The position numbers and the translations under genes are program-made. Positions 35,250 to 43,843 of a stretch of 64,000 nucleotides of DNA are shown here, one piece after another; position 1 is the first letter of the stretch; each line of letters opens with the position of its first letter. Origin of the DNA: Chloroflexota bacterium. Its GTDB lineage: Bacteria; Chloroflexota; Anaerolineae; Aggregatilineales; Phototrophicaceae. The stretch is from contig JAPOSR010000037.1 of the NCBI GenBank assembly GCA_026709625.1, positions 20,575 to 84,574 on the forward strand. Direction: 5' to 3'. The notes below the pieces were generated by a model. That model searched no databases. It was given only the letters and a program-made list of their open reading frames with translations, and was not told the DNA's origin.

Positions 35250-35370
35250 AAAAGCATAGCCACAAATTGTATCGCCAGGCAGCGCGCCCTTGCCCCCAAT
35301 CATTGGGGCGCGACTCGCTTGATGATTGAGGGTAGCGTACAGAGGCAGCCAGCGAAGTTTTCAAAGGATA

Positions 35371-36771
35371 ATGTTCATGACGATGTTGAAGGTGGTCGGT
35401 CTCATGATTGGTTTGTGGATAGGCGTGGCGGCCACGGCGCAGGAACAATATGTCGCAGCGGACGGCGCTTATACGATCAGCATTCCGCCAGGCTGGCAAC
35501 TGACTGAGCAGGCGACTCATCTGCAAATCAGCAAAAACAAAGTGGACATCACTGTGCTGACGATCCCCACACAGGCGGTGGACATGGCGATCTCCGCCGC
35601 CCTCGCGCGACTGGAAATTACGCCGGGGACCCTGCTCAGCTCGGCTGACGCGCCTTTGCCAAACGGCGTCTGGGAGCAGCATATCTATGCAGCCGATCAG
35701 ATTTTGACAGTCGCCCTGGCGCAGGCGCGCGATAGGCTGGCGCACATTTTGGTCATCGTGGGCGAACAGGCTGCTGTGCAGGCGGCTAACCCCGAATTGC
35801 TGCAACTGCTAACCAGCATCACTTTTGACGAAACACCACCGCAGCCAGCGTATGTCGACGCCAGCTCCTTCGCAGAGCGCGCGGTGAACTTTGGCGAAGC
35901 CCCTTATATCCTCAGCGGGGTTTTGAGCTTGCCGCAGGGCGAGGGACCCTTTCCAGCTGTTGTGATCGTGCATGGTTCAGGCCCACATAACCGCGATGGG
36001 CTTTTGGGACCCCTGACGCCGTATCGAGACATTGCGCAAGGCTTGTCATCGCGCGGCATCGCTGTGCTTCGCTATGACAAACGCACGTTCACCTATGGCG
36101 CAAGCATCACCATCGACGCGGCATTCACCATAGATAGCGAATCCACCGAAGATGCCGCGCACGCCGTGGCCTTCCTGCGCCAGCGAGCCGATATCGACAG
36201 CAAGCGCGTGTTTGTGCTGGGTCACAGCCAGGGCGCGATGCTTACGCCGCGCATTCTGGCGCGCGCTGAAGCTGCCGCTGGCGGCATCCTGCTGGCTGCG
36301 CCGGCCCGCCCCTTCAGCGCACTGGTGGACGAACAGCTCGCATATATCGCCGATGTCAATCCGAGCGCGCTCGCCAGCCCAAGCATGGCGTATATGCAAG
36401 ATTTGGCCGACCGCTTCCAGCAGGTCGCGGCGGGCGCAAGCTATGACGATGTCTTTGGCGAATCGGCAGCTTATCATCAATCCTTGGAAAGCATTGATGC
36501 CATCGCCGAAGCGCGCGAAATCGCGCACCCGCTGCTCATCCTGCAAGGCGAGCGCGACTATCAAGTCACGATGCAGGACCTTGCCCGCTGGCAAGACGCG
36601 TTTGCCGCCGACGAGCGCGTGACATTTCATGCGTATCCTGAGCTGAATCACATGTTCATGGCGTCTGGAGACCTGTCGCGCCTGAGCATCCCGCAGGATT
36701 ATGCGCTGCCCGCTTTCGTCGCCGCGCGTGTCATCGCCGATATCGCCACCTGGGTGGACGCGGTCGACTGA
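35371..36771 (+). CDS. Secreted alpha/beta hydrolase with N-terminal extra domain
   Basis: A 466-aa protein with a signal peptide (hydrophobic run after MFMTMLKVVG ending ATAQ). A domain of about 130 residues of unknown type follows, then an alpha/beta hydrolase: oxyanion-hole region VVIVHGSGPHNRDG, nucleophile elbow VLGHSQGAM, and a C-terminal ELNHMF with the likely catalytic His. ILQGERDYQV carries the candidate Asp. The mature enzyme should act outside the membrane as an esterase or peptidase-like hydrolase. The start at 35371 has AAAGGA upstream. It follows the PLP enzyme gene by 121 nt containing a CCCCAAT/ATTGGGG stem at 35294-35308, so it may be a separate transcript. Confidence 0.85.
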   Translation: MFMTMLKVVGLMIGLWIGVAATAQEQYVAADGAYTISIPPGWQLTEQATHLQISKNKVDITVLTIPTQAVDMAISAALARLEITPGTLLSSADAPLPNGVWEQHIYAADQILTVALAQARDRLAHILVIVGEQAAVQAANPELLQLLTSITFDETPPQPAYVDASSFAERAVNFGEAPYILSGVLSLPQGEGPFPAVVIVHGSGPHNRDGLLGPLTPYRDIAQGLSSRGIAVLRYDKRTFTYGASITIDAAFTIDSESTEDAAHAVAFLRQRADIDSKRVFVLGHSQGAMLTPRILARAEAAAGGILLAAPARPFSALVDEQLAYIADVNPSALASPSMAYMQDLADRFQQVAAGASYDDVFGESAAYHQSLESIDAIAEAREIAHPLLILQGERDYQVTMQDLARWQDAFAADERVTFHAYPELNHMFMASGDLSRLSIPQDYALPAFVAARVIADIATWVDAVD

Positions 36772-36823
36772 AAACGCAATCTGCGGCGGCATTTCGACGC
36801 AAGCGGTTGACAAAAGAGGCGAA

Positions 36824-38284
36824 TCAAGCCAATTCAGGCGAGCGCAGATGCCAGTCGGTCGCTTCTTGATACACCCGCCCAATGCGCAGCAGACGCGCTT
36901 CGTCAAAAGGCGCGCCCAGCAGCTGCAAGCCGATGGGCAGTCCTGCCTCGTCAAAGCCGCAGGGCAGGCTTAAGCCGCAGAGGCCGGCCAGATTTGCCGA
37001 AATCGTCAACACATCCGCCAGGATCATGCGCAGCGGATCGTCCAGCGCTTCGCCAAAACGGAAAGCCGTGGTCGGCGCGACCGGCGCCAGCAGCGCATCC
37101 ACCTGCTCGAAGAGCGCGTCAAAATCGCGGCGGATCAATGTGCGCGCGGCCTGCGCCTTGCCATAATAGGCATCGTAATAGCCAGCCGAAAGCGTATAGG
37201 TGCCGAGCATGATGCGCCGTTTGACTTCTTCGCCAAAACCAGCGCCGCGCGTCTTTTTGTAGCTGTCGATGAGGTCGCGGCCTTCGACACGCGCGCCAAA
37301 GCGAACGCCGTCAAAGCGAGCGAGGTTGGCGCTGGCTTCAGCCATGGCGATGATGTAATAAGCGGGCAGGCAATACTCGGCATGCCGCAGGCTGACTTCA
37401 TGCAGCTGCGCGCCCTGGCTCTCCAATTCAACTGCCGCCGCCCGAACAGCGCTCGCGACTTCTGGCTGCAAGCCCTCGGCGAAGTATTCGGCCGGCAAGC
37501 CGATATTCAAGCCGCGGATATCACCATTCATCTGCGCCACATAATCGGGCGCTGGCGCCGGCATGCTAGTGGAATCGAGCGGGTCATGCCCGGCGATGAC
37601 CGCCATGACGCGCGCTGCATCGTCCACTGTCCGCGCGAAGGGACCTGTCTGGTCGAATGACGAGCCATAGGCGATCAAGCCATACCGCGAAACGCGACCA
37701 TAACTGGGTTTCAGCGCCGTATTGCCGCAAAAAGACGCGGGCTGGCGAATGCTGCCGCCGGTGTCGCTGCCCAGGCTGGCCATCGCCATATTCGCTGCGA
37801 CAGCCGCCGCGCTGCCGCCACTGCTGCCGCCAGGCACATGGTCGTGGTTCCAGGGGTTGCGAGTCGGGAAATAGCCGCTGTTTTCGGTGGACGAGCCCAT
37901 GGCGAATTCGTCCATGTTGAGCTTGCCCAACAGCACCGCGCCCGCTTCTTTCAAGCGCGCAACAGCCGTCGCGTCAAAGAGCGGCACATAACCCTGCAAG
38001 ATGCGCGAGCCACAGGTTGTCTCGATGCCTTTGGTAGAAAGCACATCTTTCAGCGCGATTGGGATGCCCAGCAGCGAGCCTTCGCCGCCATTGGCGCGGG
38101 TCTTGTCGGCTGCGCGCGCCTGCTCCAGCGCAAGATCAGGCGTCAGTTTAATGAACGCGCGAATGCTTGCATCATGCCGCTCGATGCGCTGCAAATGGGC
38201 TTGACACAGGTCCAGCGCCGATATCTCGCCGGACTGCATTTTTTGCAGGGCATCGCTAATTGTCAGTCGCGTTAAATCTGCCAT
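36824..38284 (-). CDS. gatA: Asp-tRNA(Asn)/Glu-tRNA(Gln) amidotransferase subunit A
   Basis: A 486-aa amidase-signature protein that supplies ammonia for transamidation of misacylated Glu-tRNA(Gln) and Asp-tRNA(Asn) with GatB and GatC. The catalytic Lys is in GIPIALKDVLSTKG, and the cis-Ser and nucleophile Ser are in GGSSGGSAAAVAAN and GSDTGGSIRQPASFCG. The C-terminal GLCGLSLPCGFDEAGLPIG and FDEARLLRIGRVYQ are standard GatA. MADLTRLTISDAL at 38284 is the preferred start; an ATG at 38308 would add MKKRRTVA. gatB and gatC are not adjacent, so the complex is encoded at separate loci. A GC-rich hairpin separates it from coaE upstream. Confidence 0.93.
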   Translation of the reverse strand: MADLTRLTISDALQKMQSGEISALDLCQAHLQRIERHDASIRAFIKLTPDLALEQARAADKTRANGGEGSLLGIPIALKDVLSTKGIETTCGSRILQGYVPLFDATAVARLKEAGAVLLGKLNMDEFAMGSSTENSGYFPTRNPWNHDHVPGGSSGGSAAAVAANMAMASLGSDTGGSIRQPASFCGNTALKPSYGRVSRYGLIAYGSSFDQTGPFARTVDDAARVMAVIAGHDPLDSTSMPAPAPDYVAQMNGDIRGLNIGLPAEYFAEGLQPEVASAVRAAAVELESQGAQLHEVSLRHAEYCLPAYYIIAMAEASANLARFDGVRFGARVEGRDLIDSYKKTRGAGFGEEVKRRIMLGTYTLSAGYYDAYYGKAQAARTLIRRDFDALFEQVDALLAPVAPTTAFRFGEALDDPLRMILADVLTISANLAGLCGLSLPCGFDEAGLPIGLQLLGAPFDEARLLRIGRVYQEATDWHLRSPELA

Positions 38285-38344
38285 AGCCACCGTCCGCCGC
38301 TTTTTCATCGCGCCATGCCATCATAGCAGACGATGCTGGCGATA

Positions 38345-38379
38345 GCCCCCGCGGTCGCAGGAAAAAACCGCGCGGGGGC
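38345..38379 (-). terminator. GC-rich hairpin between coaE and gatA
   Basis: GCCCCCGCGGT (38345-38355) pairs with ACCGC-gc-GGGGGC (38367-38379, two-base bulge) around an A-rich loop. On the minus strand it lies 35 nt after the coaE stop. No long T-run follows, so it may be a terminator or an attenuator before gatA. Confidence 0.5.
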
Positions 38380-38413
38380 AAAGCGCAAGCGCGTCCACTG
38401 CGGGCTGGCTGCG

Positions 38414-39019
38414 CTAGGCAATGGTTCGCTGCCAGGCACGCTGGATCTGCGCGCGAACTTCGGCGAGTGAGCCAGCGTTGCGGATAATCACATCGGCAGC
38501 CGCCAGTTTATCGGCTTGGCTGTTTTGCGCGGCGATGCGCTGCTGTGCCGCCGCTTTTGTCATGCCCCGCTGCTTGGTCAAGCGCGCGAGCTGGTTGGTT
38601 GGCGGCGCATCCATCACCCAGACGGCATCGACAGCCTCGCGCAGCGCGCCTTCCAGCAGCTTGATGGCTTCGATGACGACCACATCGGACTCGGCAGCGC
38701 GCGCCAAGGCGTCAATGCGCACCCGCACAGCCGGATGGGTGATAGCTTCCAACTGGCGCAGAGATGGGGGATCGGCAAAGACGATCTCGCCCAATTTCGA
38801 GCGGTCAATTTCGCCATCCGCGTCCAATATGCGCCTGCCAAATGCCTGGACGATGGCTCCATAGGCGGGCTGTCCGCGGCGGATAACTTCGTGCGCGACC
38901 AAGTCGGCATTGATCGTGAAAGCGCCCAGCTCGCTCAGCAGCCGAAGCGCCAGCGACTTGCCCGTGGCGATATTCCCGGTCAAACCGATGATGAATTTAT
39001 CAGGCCAAACTGCGCTCAT
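38414..39019 (-). CDS. coaE: Dephospho-CoA kinase
   Basis: A 201-aa P-loop kinase catalysing the last step of coenzyme A synthesis, phosphorylation of the 3'-hydroxyl of dephospho-CoA. The P-loop is GLTGNIATGKS near residues 11-21. The substrate-lid region has INADLVAHEV (Asp-Ala-Asp equivalent NAD), then HPAVRVRI and IEAIKLLEGALREAVDAVWV; R/Q-rich RGMTKAAAQQRIAAQ follows. The start at 39019 gives the family's usual N-terminus; the frame is open about 55 codons further, without homology. The canonical PLLFE is replaced here by EAIKLLE, a common variation. It is probably monocistronic, with a strong hairpin downstream. Confidence 0.92.
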   Translation of the reverse strand: MSAVWPDKFIIGLTGNIATGKSLALRLLSELGAFTINADLVAHEVIRRGQPAYGAIVQAFGRRILDADGEIDRSKLGEIVFADPPSLRQLEAITHPAVRVRIDALARAAESDVVVIEAIKLLEGALREAVDAVWVMDAPPTNQLARLTKQRGMTKAAAQQRIAAQNSQADKLAAADVIIRNAGSLAEVRAQIQRAWQRTIA

Positions 39020-39397
39020 TGCAACTGTCTCGTGCCTGCGGCGGACGCGCCAATTTGACCCAATCCGCCGCGATTCGGCAAGGCATCTCGGGCAATCAAC
39101 TCCTGCGCTGAGAAGGCGCGCCGGCTGCGAATCGCTGAGAATGGATACTGCTGCGTCTGGTCTGCCGCGCATTCGGCCAGTCATGAATAGTTTGTACCGA
39201 CCATCAATGAAGCAATATAATGTCGTAAAGGAAGTTAAAATCCATGCGTGAATTCCTTATGTGACAATTTGGCGTTCACGCTGCATTGCGGCTTCTTTTA
39301 TTGCCGCTTGGCCTTGGCGCGCCCGCAGCGGACGAGCCTTCTCGCGGTGAAGCATTGAGTCGCCCAAAGCGAGCATACTGTCAACAAGGGGCAAAGC
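39020..39397. other. 378-bp divergent intergenic region between coaE and the nitroreductase-like gene
   Basis: The region holds a plus-strand promoter (separate entry). Downstream of it a GGAAG site precedes a minimal open frame of six codons (MREFLM, from 39244) ending in TGA, which could be a leader peptide. Nothing else coding was recognised. Confidence 0.4.
39192..39221 (+). promoter_or_regulatory. Predicted sigma70 promoter upstream of the IYD-like flavoprotein gene
   Basis: TTGTAC (39192-39197) and a perfect TATAAT (39216-39221) are 18 nt apart. Transcription would start near 39228, leaving a leader of about 170 nt before the ATG at 39398. Confidence 0.55.
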
Positions 39398-40066
39398 ATG
39401 AGCCAAACAGCCGTCTTCCAGGCGCTGGAATTCGAATGGCTGGATGAAACCGAGCAACTGCGGCGTTCGCGGGAGTTTGTGGAGCGCATAAGCAAGCGGC
39501 GCAGCGTGCGTGACTTTTCAACAAGACCCGTGCCGATGGAATTGATCGAAAATGCCATCCGCGCAGCTGGCAGCGCGCCTTCCGGCGCAAATCAGCAGCC
39601 GTGGACCTTTGTGGCAGTGAGCGACCCAGCGCTGAAAAAGCAAATGCGCGCCGCCGCCGAAGCCGAAGAAAAAGAGAGCTATGCGCGGCGAATGAGCCAA
39701 GAGTGGCTGGACGCGCTGGCGCCACTGGGCACCGATTGGCGCAAGCCGCACATCGAAGACGCGCCCTGTGTCATTGTCGCTTTCCGCCAAGCTTATGGCA
39801 TAGCAGCCGATGGGCAGCGCATCAAGCATTATTACAGCGAAGAGTCGGTGGGTATCGCGGTGGGTTTGCTGCTGGCGGCGCTGCATTGGTCGGGTCTGGC
39901 CACGCTGACGCACACGCCCAGCCCGATGAAGTTTCTGGCGGAGATCCTGGAAAGACCCGCCAACGAACGCGCGTATGTACTCATCCCGGTGGGGTATCCG
40001 GCCGATGATGCGCAGGCGCCAGCCATCAGCAAGAAGCGTCTGGACGATATCTTGCTGCGGCGCTAG
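39398..40066 (+). CDS. Nitroreductase-superfamily flavoprotein, iodotyrosine deiodinase-like
   Basis: A 222-aa FMN enzyme. FMN-contact segments are ISKRRSVRDFSTRPVP (31-46), SAPSGANQQPWTFVAVSD (59-76) and ESVGIAVGLLLAALHWSGL in the C-terminal third. Beyond the general fold it has the substrate-lid triad of iodotyrosine deiodinases: E91, Y95 and K116 (E-x3-Y-x20-K), the same spacing as mouse E153/Y157/K178. The lid is followed by EDAPCVIVAFRQAYG, and the C-terminus VLIPVGYPADDAQAP also matches that subfamily. The predicted reaction is FMN-dependent reductive dehalogenation of halotyrosines. It has its own promoter and converges on an SDR gene with overlapping ends (40063-40066). Confidence 0.85.
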   Translation: MSQTAVFQALEFEWLDETEQLRRSREFVERISKRRSVRDFSTRPVPMELIENAIRAAGSAPSGANQQPWTFVAVSDPALKKQMRAAAEAEEKESYARRMSQEWLDALAPLGTDWRKPHIEDAPCVIVAFRQAYGIAADGQRIKHYYSEESVGIAVGLLLAALHWSGLATLTHTPSPMKFLAEILERPANERAYVLIPVGYPADDAQAPAISKKRLDDILLRR

Positions 40067-40767
40067 AACTTCGTGCCATAGGCGGGGATGGTCGCGCCGT
40101 GGATGATCGCGCCGGCATCGGAAGCCATGAACGCGATGACAGCCCCCAGCTGCTGCGGGCTAACGCCAGCGTCGGGGTCGGCGGCGGCTTGTTCGGGCGT
40201 GACGATGGCAGAGGGCAGCACAGCATTCACGCGGATGCCTTGGCGCTTGTATTCTGCGGACATGCTTTCGGTCAGGCGCAAGACAGCGGCTTTGGAAGCG
40301 GCATAGGCAGCGTCATGCCCACTGGAACGCAGGCCGGGCCTCGCGCCGATGTTAATGATGACGCCAGCTTTTTGCGCGAGCATAGCGGGCACAACAGCGC
40401 GACTCATCAAAAAAGTGGTGGTGGCGTTTAGTCGCAGCATGGTTTGCCAGGTATTCAGCGACATCTCGCGCACAGGCTGCCCGGCATCCCATCCGCCCAC
40501 GATATTCACCAGGATATCGATGCGCCCGAACACATCCAGCACGCGCCGCAAAAGCGCCTCGACAGCCGATTCGTCAGACAAATCCGCAGCTTGCAGGCAG
40601 ATATGGTCGACATCATCGCGCAGGTCGGGGAAGCGCTGATAGAGTCGGTCGTCGCCGCAGGTCAGCGCCAGCTTTGCGCCGCCCGCGCGAAAAACGGGGA
40701 CGACGCCCGAAGCCAACAGCCCCGACGCGCCGGTAATCAAGGCCACTTTCCCTGTGAATTCTGTCAT
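40063..40767 (-). CDS. SDR-family protein lacking the catalytic serine
   Basis: A 234-aa Rossmann-fold SDR. The nucleotide motif TGASGLLASGV is near residues 12-22; DILVNIVGGWDAG replaces the NNAG motif, and Tyr/Lys are present in AAYAASKAAVL. At the position 13 residues before the Tyr, where the catalytic Ser normally stands, the sequence is INIGARPG, giving Ala. The protein may therefore be inactive as a classical dehydrogenase or use another residue (RSSG lies closer). The start at 40767 is set by GGAAGG; the frame extends to 40806. The 3' end overlaps the IYD-like gene by 4 nt. Function unknown. Confidence 0.83.
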   Translation of the reverse strand: MTEFTGKVALITGASGLLASGVVPVFRAGGAKLALTCGDDRLYQRFPDLRDDVDHICLQAADLSDESAVEALLRRVLDVFGRIDILVNIVGGWDAGQPVREMSLNTWQTMLRLNATTTFLMSRAVVPAMLAQKAGVIINIGARPGLRSSGHDAAYAASKAAVLRLTESMSAEYKRQGIRVNAVLPSAIVTPEQAAADPDAGVSPQQLGAVIAFMASDAGAIIHGATIPAYGTKF

Positions 40768-40863
40768 AGTTGCCTTCCCATTGCCTTTTCTCGTTGGAAG
40801 CGGCACCAGGGTTGCTCAAGGCTATTCACCCAGATGCCAAACAATGGGCGAATCCGGCTGCGT

Positions 40864-42780
40864 CTATGCCACAGCCGCCCCATCCACGATCGCCACAAAC
40901 TCGTCCGAATTGAGCGTCTCTTGCTCGATCAGCACTGCCACCAGTTCTTCCATTTTCTCGCGGCGCGCGGTCAGCAGGTCTTTGGCGCGTTGGTAGGCTT
41001 GCTGCAAGATGCGCTTGACTTCGTCGTCGATCTGCTGGGCATAATGCTCGCTGTAATCACGCTGTTCGCTGATCTCGCGCCCCAAAAAGACTGCCCCGCC
41101 GCCGCTGCCATAGGCTCGCGGACCCAACAGTTCGCTCATGCCAAACTGAGTCACCATCGCCCGCGCCATCCGCGTCGCCTGTTGCAGGTCATTGCTGGCG
41201 CCAGTGGTGAACTGGTTATAGATGATTTCTTCGGCAGCGCGCCCGCCCATCGCCGCCACGATGTCGTCTTCAAACTTTTCGCGCGTGATTAACATGTCAT
41301 CGCCATCGGGCAGCGGCATGACATACCCGCCAGCCCGTCCGCGCGATATGATCGTGATCTTGTGCACCGGGCTGGTGTTTTCCAGCAGATGAAAGAGCAA
41401 GGCGTGCCCGGCTTCATGATAGGCGACCTTCTCTTTTTCTTTGGGCGTGATGATGCGGCTGCGGCGTTCGGGTCCCATGACCACGCGCTCCATCGCTTCT
41501 TGCATCTCGGTCATGGCGATCTTGTTCTTGTCGCGCCGCGCAGCCAGGATAGCCGCCTCGTTGACCAAGTTTTCTAGGTCGGCGCCGCTGAAGCCCGCGG
41601 TGATCTTCGCCAGCGCTTCGACATCGACATCGCCCGCCAGCGGTTTGCCACGCGAATGCACCTTGAGGATATCTTGCCGCCCGCGCACATCAGGATTGTC
41701 CATCACCACCTTGCGGTCGAAGCGGCCCGGACGCAGCAGCGCAGGATCCAGAATATCCGGGCGGTTGGTGGCTGCGATGATGATGATGTTGGTATCGTTG
41801 TCGAAGCCGTCCATCTCAACCAGGATCTGGTTGAGCGTCTGCTCGCGTTCGTCGTGCCCTCCGCCCAGCCCAGCGCCACGATGCCGGCCGACCGCGTCGA
41901 TCTCGTCCACGAAGATGATCGCCGGCGCTTCGGCTTTGGCGCGCTCGAACAAATCGCGCACCCGGCTCGCGCCCACGCCAACGAACATTTCAACAAACTC
42001 TGAGCCGGAGATGCTGAAGAAAGGCACGCCCGCCTCGCCCGCCACAGCGCGCGCCATCAAGGTCTTGCCGGTGCCGGGCGGCCCCACCATCAGCACGCCT
42101 TTGGGCACGCGCGCGCCCAGGCGAATGAATTTCTCAGGCTCTTTGAGAAATTCGACGATTTCCTTGAGATCTTCTTTGGCTTCGTCTGCGCCGGCGACAT
42201 CTTTGAAGGTAACTTGCGGGCGTTCCATATCGCGGGCGACGCGTGGTTTGCTGCGCCCAAAGCTCATCGCCTGGTCTTGTCCCGCGCGCATGGAACGCAT
42301 CATCCGCCACAAGAACCAGACGATGATCAGAATCGGCACCACGCCCAGCAAGATCTGAAAGATGATGCCAGCGGTATCGTCAGCCGGCTCGAAATAGTAG
42401 TCGATGCGGCCGAGCGCTCCCCCAGAAACGCCCACACTCTCCATAACAGCGTAGAAATCTGATGATGGATTTTTGTAGACGGTCTCGTTGCGGCCATCGG
42501 TATGGGCTACTTGCAGCTGCGCGCCGCCTTTTTCGATAACGCGCTCGACACTGCCGCGCCGAATATCGTCCGCCAGTCGATTCATGGGTTTGGAATTGCC
42601 AAATTGCATGGCTGCGCGGCTGTTGAACGCCAGCAGAAACATCGCCAGCACGACCACGCCAACCATGATCCAGACGCGCTGATTGGGGCTGCCAAAAGGC
42701 GACCGGCCGCCATCGCCGTTTTTCTTGCTGTCTTTGCCGCCTTCCGAAACATGCCGCGGCGGTTCTTGTCGATTGTTCAT
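40864..42780 (-). CDS. ftsH: ATP-dependent zinc metalloprotease FtsH
   Basis: A 638-aa membrane AAA+ protease for quality control of membrane and short-lived cytosolic proteins. Two membrane segments (about 36-52 and 138-157) flank a small external domain. AAA module: Walker A GPPGTGKT 233-240, Walker B IIFVDEID about 288-295, second region of homology around 336-355 ([20 protein letters not shown]). Protease: zinc motif HEAGH 455-459 with third ligand Asp531 in [10 protein letters not shown]. Length and order are canonical. A short, charged cytoplasmic N-terminus ([14 protein letters not shown]) precedes the first helix. It is transcribed alone and divergent from the sigma-factor gene; TATAAT (complement of 42810-42815) lies 30 nt upstream without a clear -35. 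Confidence 0.96.
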   Translation of the reverse strand: MNNRQEPPRHVSEGGKDSKKNGDGGRSPFGSPNQRVWIMVGVVVLAMFLLAFNSRAAMQFGNSKPMNRLADDIRRGSVERVIEKGGAQLQVAHTDGRNETVYKNPSSDFYAVMESVGVSGGALGRIDYYFEPADDTAGIIFQILLGVVPILIIVWFLWRMMRSMRAGQDQAMSFGRSKPRVARDMERPQVTFKDVAGADEAKEDLKEIVEFLKEPEKFIRLGARVPKGVLMVGPPGTGKTLMARAVAGEAGVPFFSISGSEFVEMFVGVGASRVRDLFERAKAEAPAIIFVDEIDAVGRHRGAGLGGGHDEREQTLNQILVEMDGFDNDTNIIIIAATNRPDILDPALLRPGRFDRKVVMDNPDVRGRQDILKVHSRGKPLAGDVDVEALAKITAGFSGADLENLVNEAAILAARRDKNKIAMTEMQEAMERVVMGPERRSRIITPKEKEKVAYHEAGHALLFHLLENTSPVHKITIISRGRAGGYVMPLPDGDDMLITREKFEDDIVAAMGGRAAEEIIYNQFTTGASNDLQQATRMARAMVTQFGMSELLGPRAYGSGGGAVFLGREISEQRDYSEHYAQQIDDEVKRILQQAYQRAKDLLTARREKMEELVAVLIEQETLNSDEFVAIVDGAAVA

Positions 42781-42863
42781 AGCTCAGGCTCCGTCTGCGC
42801 AGGCATACGATTATACACGCCACTTCTGTATTAATGACCCAATCGCGGCGCAACAGGTGATAA

Positions 42864-42878
42864 ATTCACTTGGTGAAT
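42864..42878. promoter_or_regulatory. Candidate operator palindrome upstream of the sigma-factor gene
   Basis: ATTCAC-TTG-GTGAAT is a perfect 6-bp inverted repeat with a 3-bp spacer. It lies in the 193-bp divergent region between ftsH and the ECF sigma gene and could bind a dimeric regulator of either gene. No regulator was identified. Confidence 0.35.
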
Positions 42879-42973
42879 CTTATGCCATCTTAATGCCAGC
42901 GCCGCTGATTTTATGCCGCGCATTCGCTATGATTGGTTGTCTAGGCTTTTCACATCATCTACGATGATTCCGC

Positions 42974-43621
42974 ATGTCCGAGCGCAGCAACGACGACTGG
43001 CTGGCAGCCCTCCGCGACCCGACGGCGCAAACTGCCGCGCTTGGCGATTTGCGGGCGCGCCTGCAGCGCAGCCTCTATTTCTACCTCAGCCAGGACCGCA
43101 GCGACCTGCGCGGATTGGCAGCGCAGGAATTGACGCAGATCGCTGAAGACCTGGCGCAAGACGCCACCCTGCGCGTGATGGACAACCTGCACAAGTTCCG
43201 CGGAGAAAGCCGCTTTACCACTTGGGCGACCAAGATCGCCATCCGCTTGGCGATCAGCGATTTGCGCCGCGCCCGCTACAAAGATTTCAGCCTCGACCAC
43301 CTGACTGCCGATGACGAGCTGTTGCCAAGCCGCGCCCGCTTGACCAGTCCGTCTGCTCCCACACCCGAGCGCGCCGCCGAACGCGACGATGTGCTGGAAA
43401 AAATCGAGATGGCGCTGCGTGAAGCGCTAACCGAGCGGCAGTATCAGGCGCTGGTGGCTGTGGCGCTGAAAGGCGTGCCTATGGATGTGCTGGCGCAACG
43501 CATGGGCAGCAACCGCAACGCGCTCTACAAGCTGATTCACGATGCCCGCCGCAAGCTCAAAGCGCACCTCAACGAACAGGGGTTGTCGACTGACTACATG
43601 ATGAACCTGTTTGGGGAATGA
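42974..43621 (+). CDS. ECF-type RNA polymerase sigma factor
   Basis: A 215-aa sigma70-family factor. Region 2 spans about residues 45-100, with LAQDATLRVMDNLHKFRGESRFTTWATKIA (region 2.3-2.4 type FTTWA in two parts). Region 4 spans about 145-200, with the helix-turn-helix ending PMDVLAQRMGSNRNALYKLIHDARRKL, in which MGSNRNALYKLI is the recognition helix. An unusual N-terminal segment of about 40 residues and a Pro/Ala-rich linker separate the domains. No anti-sigma gene lies downstream; the next gene is a sugar-acid dehydratase. Control may come from an anti-sigma elsewhere or from the C-terminal end. Target promoters are unknown. Confidence 0.9.
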   Translation: MSERSNDDWLAALRDPTAQTAALGDLRARLQRSLYFYLSQDRSDLRGLAAQELTQIAEDLAQDATLRVMDNLHKFRGESRFTTWATKIAIRLAISDLRRARYKDFSLDHLTADDELLPSRARLTSPSAPTPERAAERDDVLEKIEMALREALTERQYQALVAVALKGVPMDVLAQRMGSNRNALYKLIHDARRKLKAHLNEQGLSTDYMMNLFGE

Positions 43622-43843
43622 TGCAGACACTTCGGGTGAGTCTGCTTTGTGGCAAGCCAATCCCTTTCTGAACATTGTCCGCCATCGGAGCGCCGACTCG
43701 CGAAATGACTGGCGAGATTAGTCCGGCGGTCGTCGATTGCAGCGCAGAGCCGCAGCGTCAGACTTTTGCTTCCTCTCGTTGAACTCTTTGAACCCAGTCG
43801 GTATGCTATACAGCGCAAACAAGCAGGCAATTCAGAGGGCATC

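Noticed and set aside
35294..35308. CCCCAAT/ATTGGGG stem after the PLP enzyme gene as a terminator
   Set aside because: The loop is effectively very short and no T-run follows; evidence is too weak for a separate feature.
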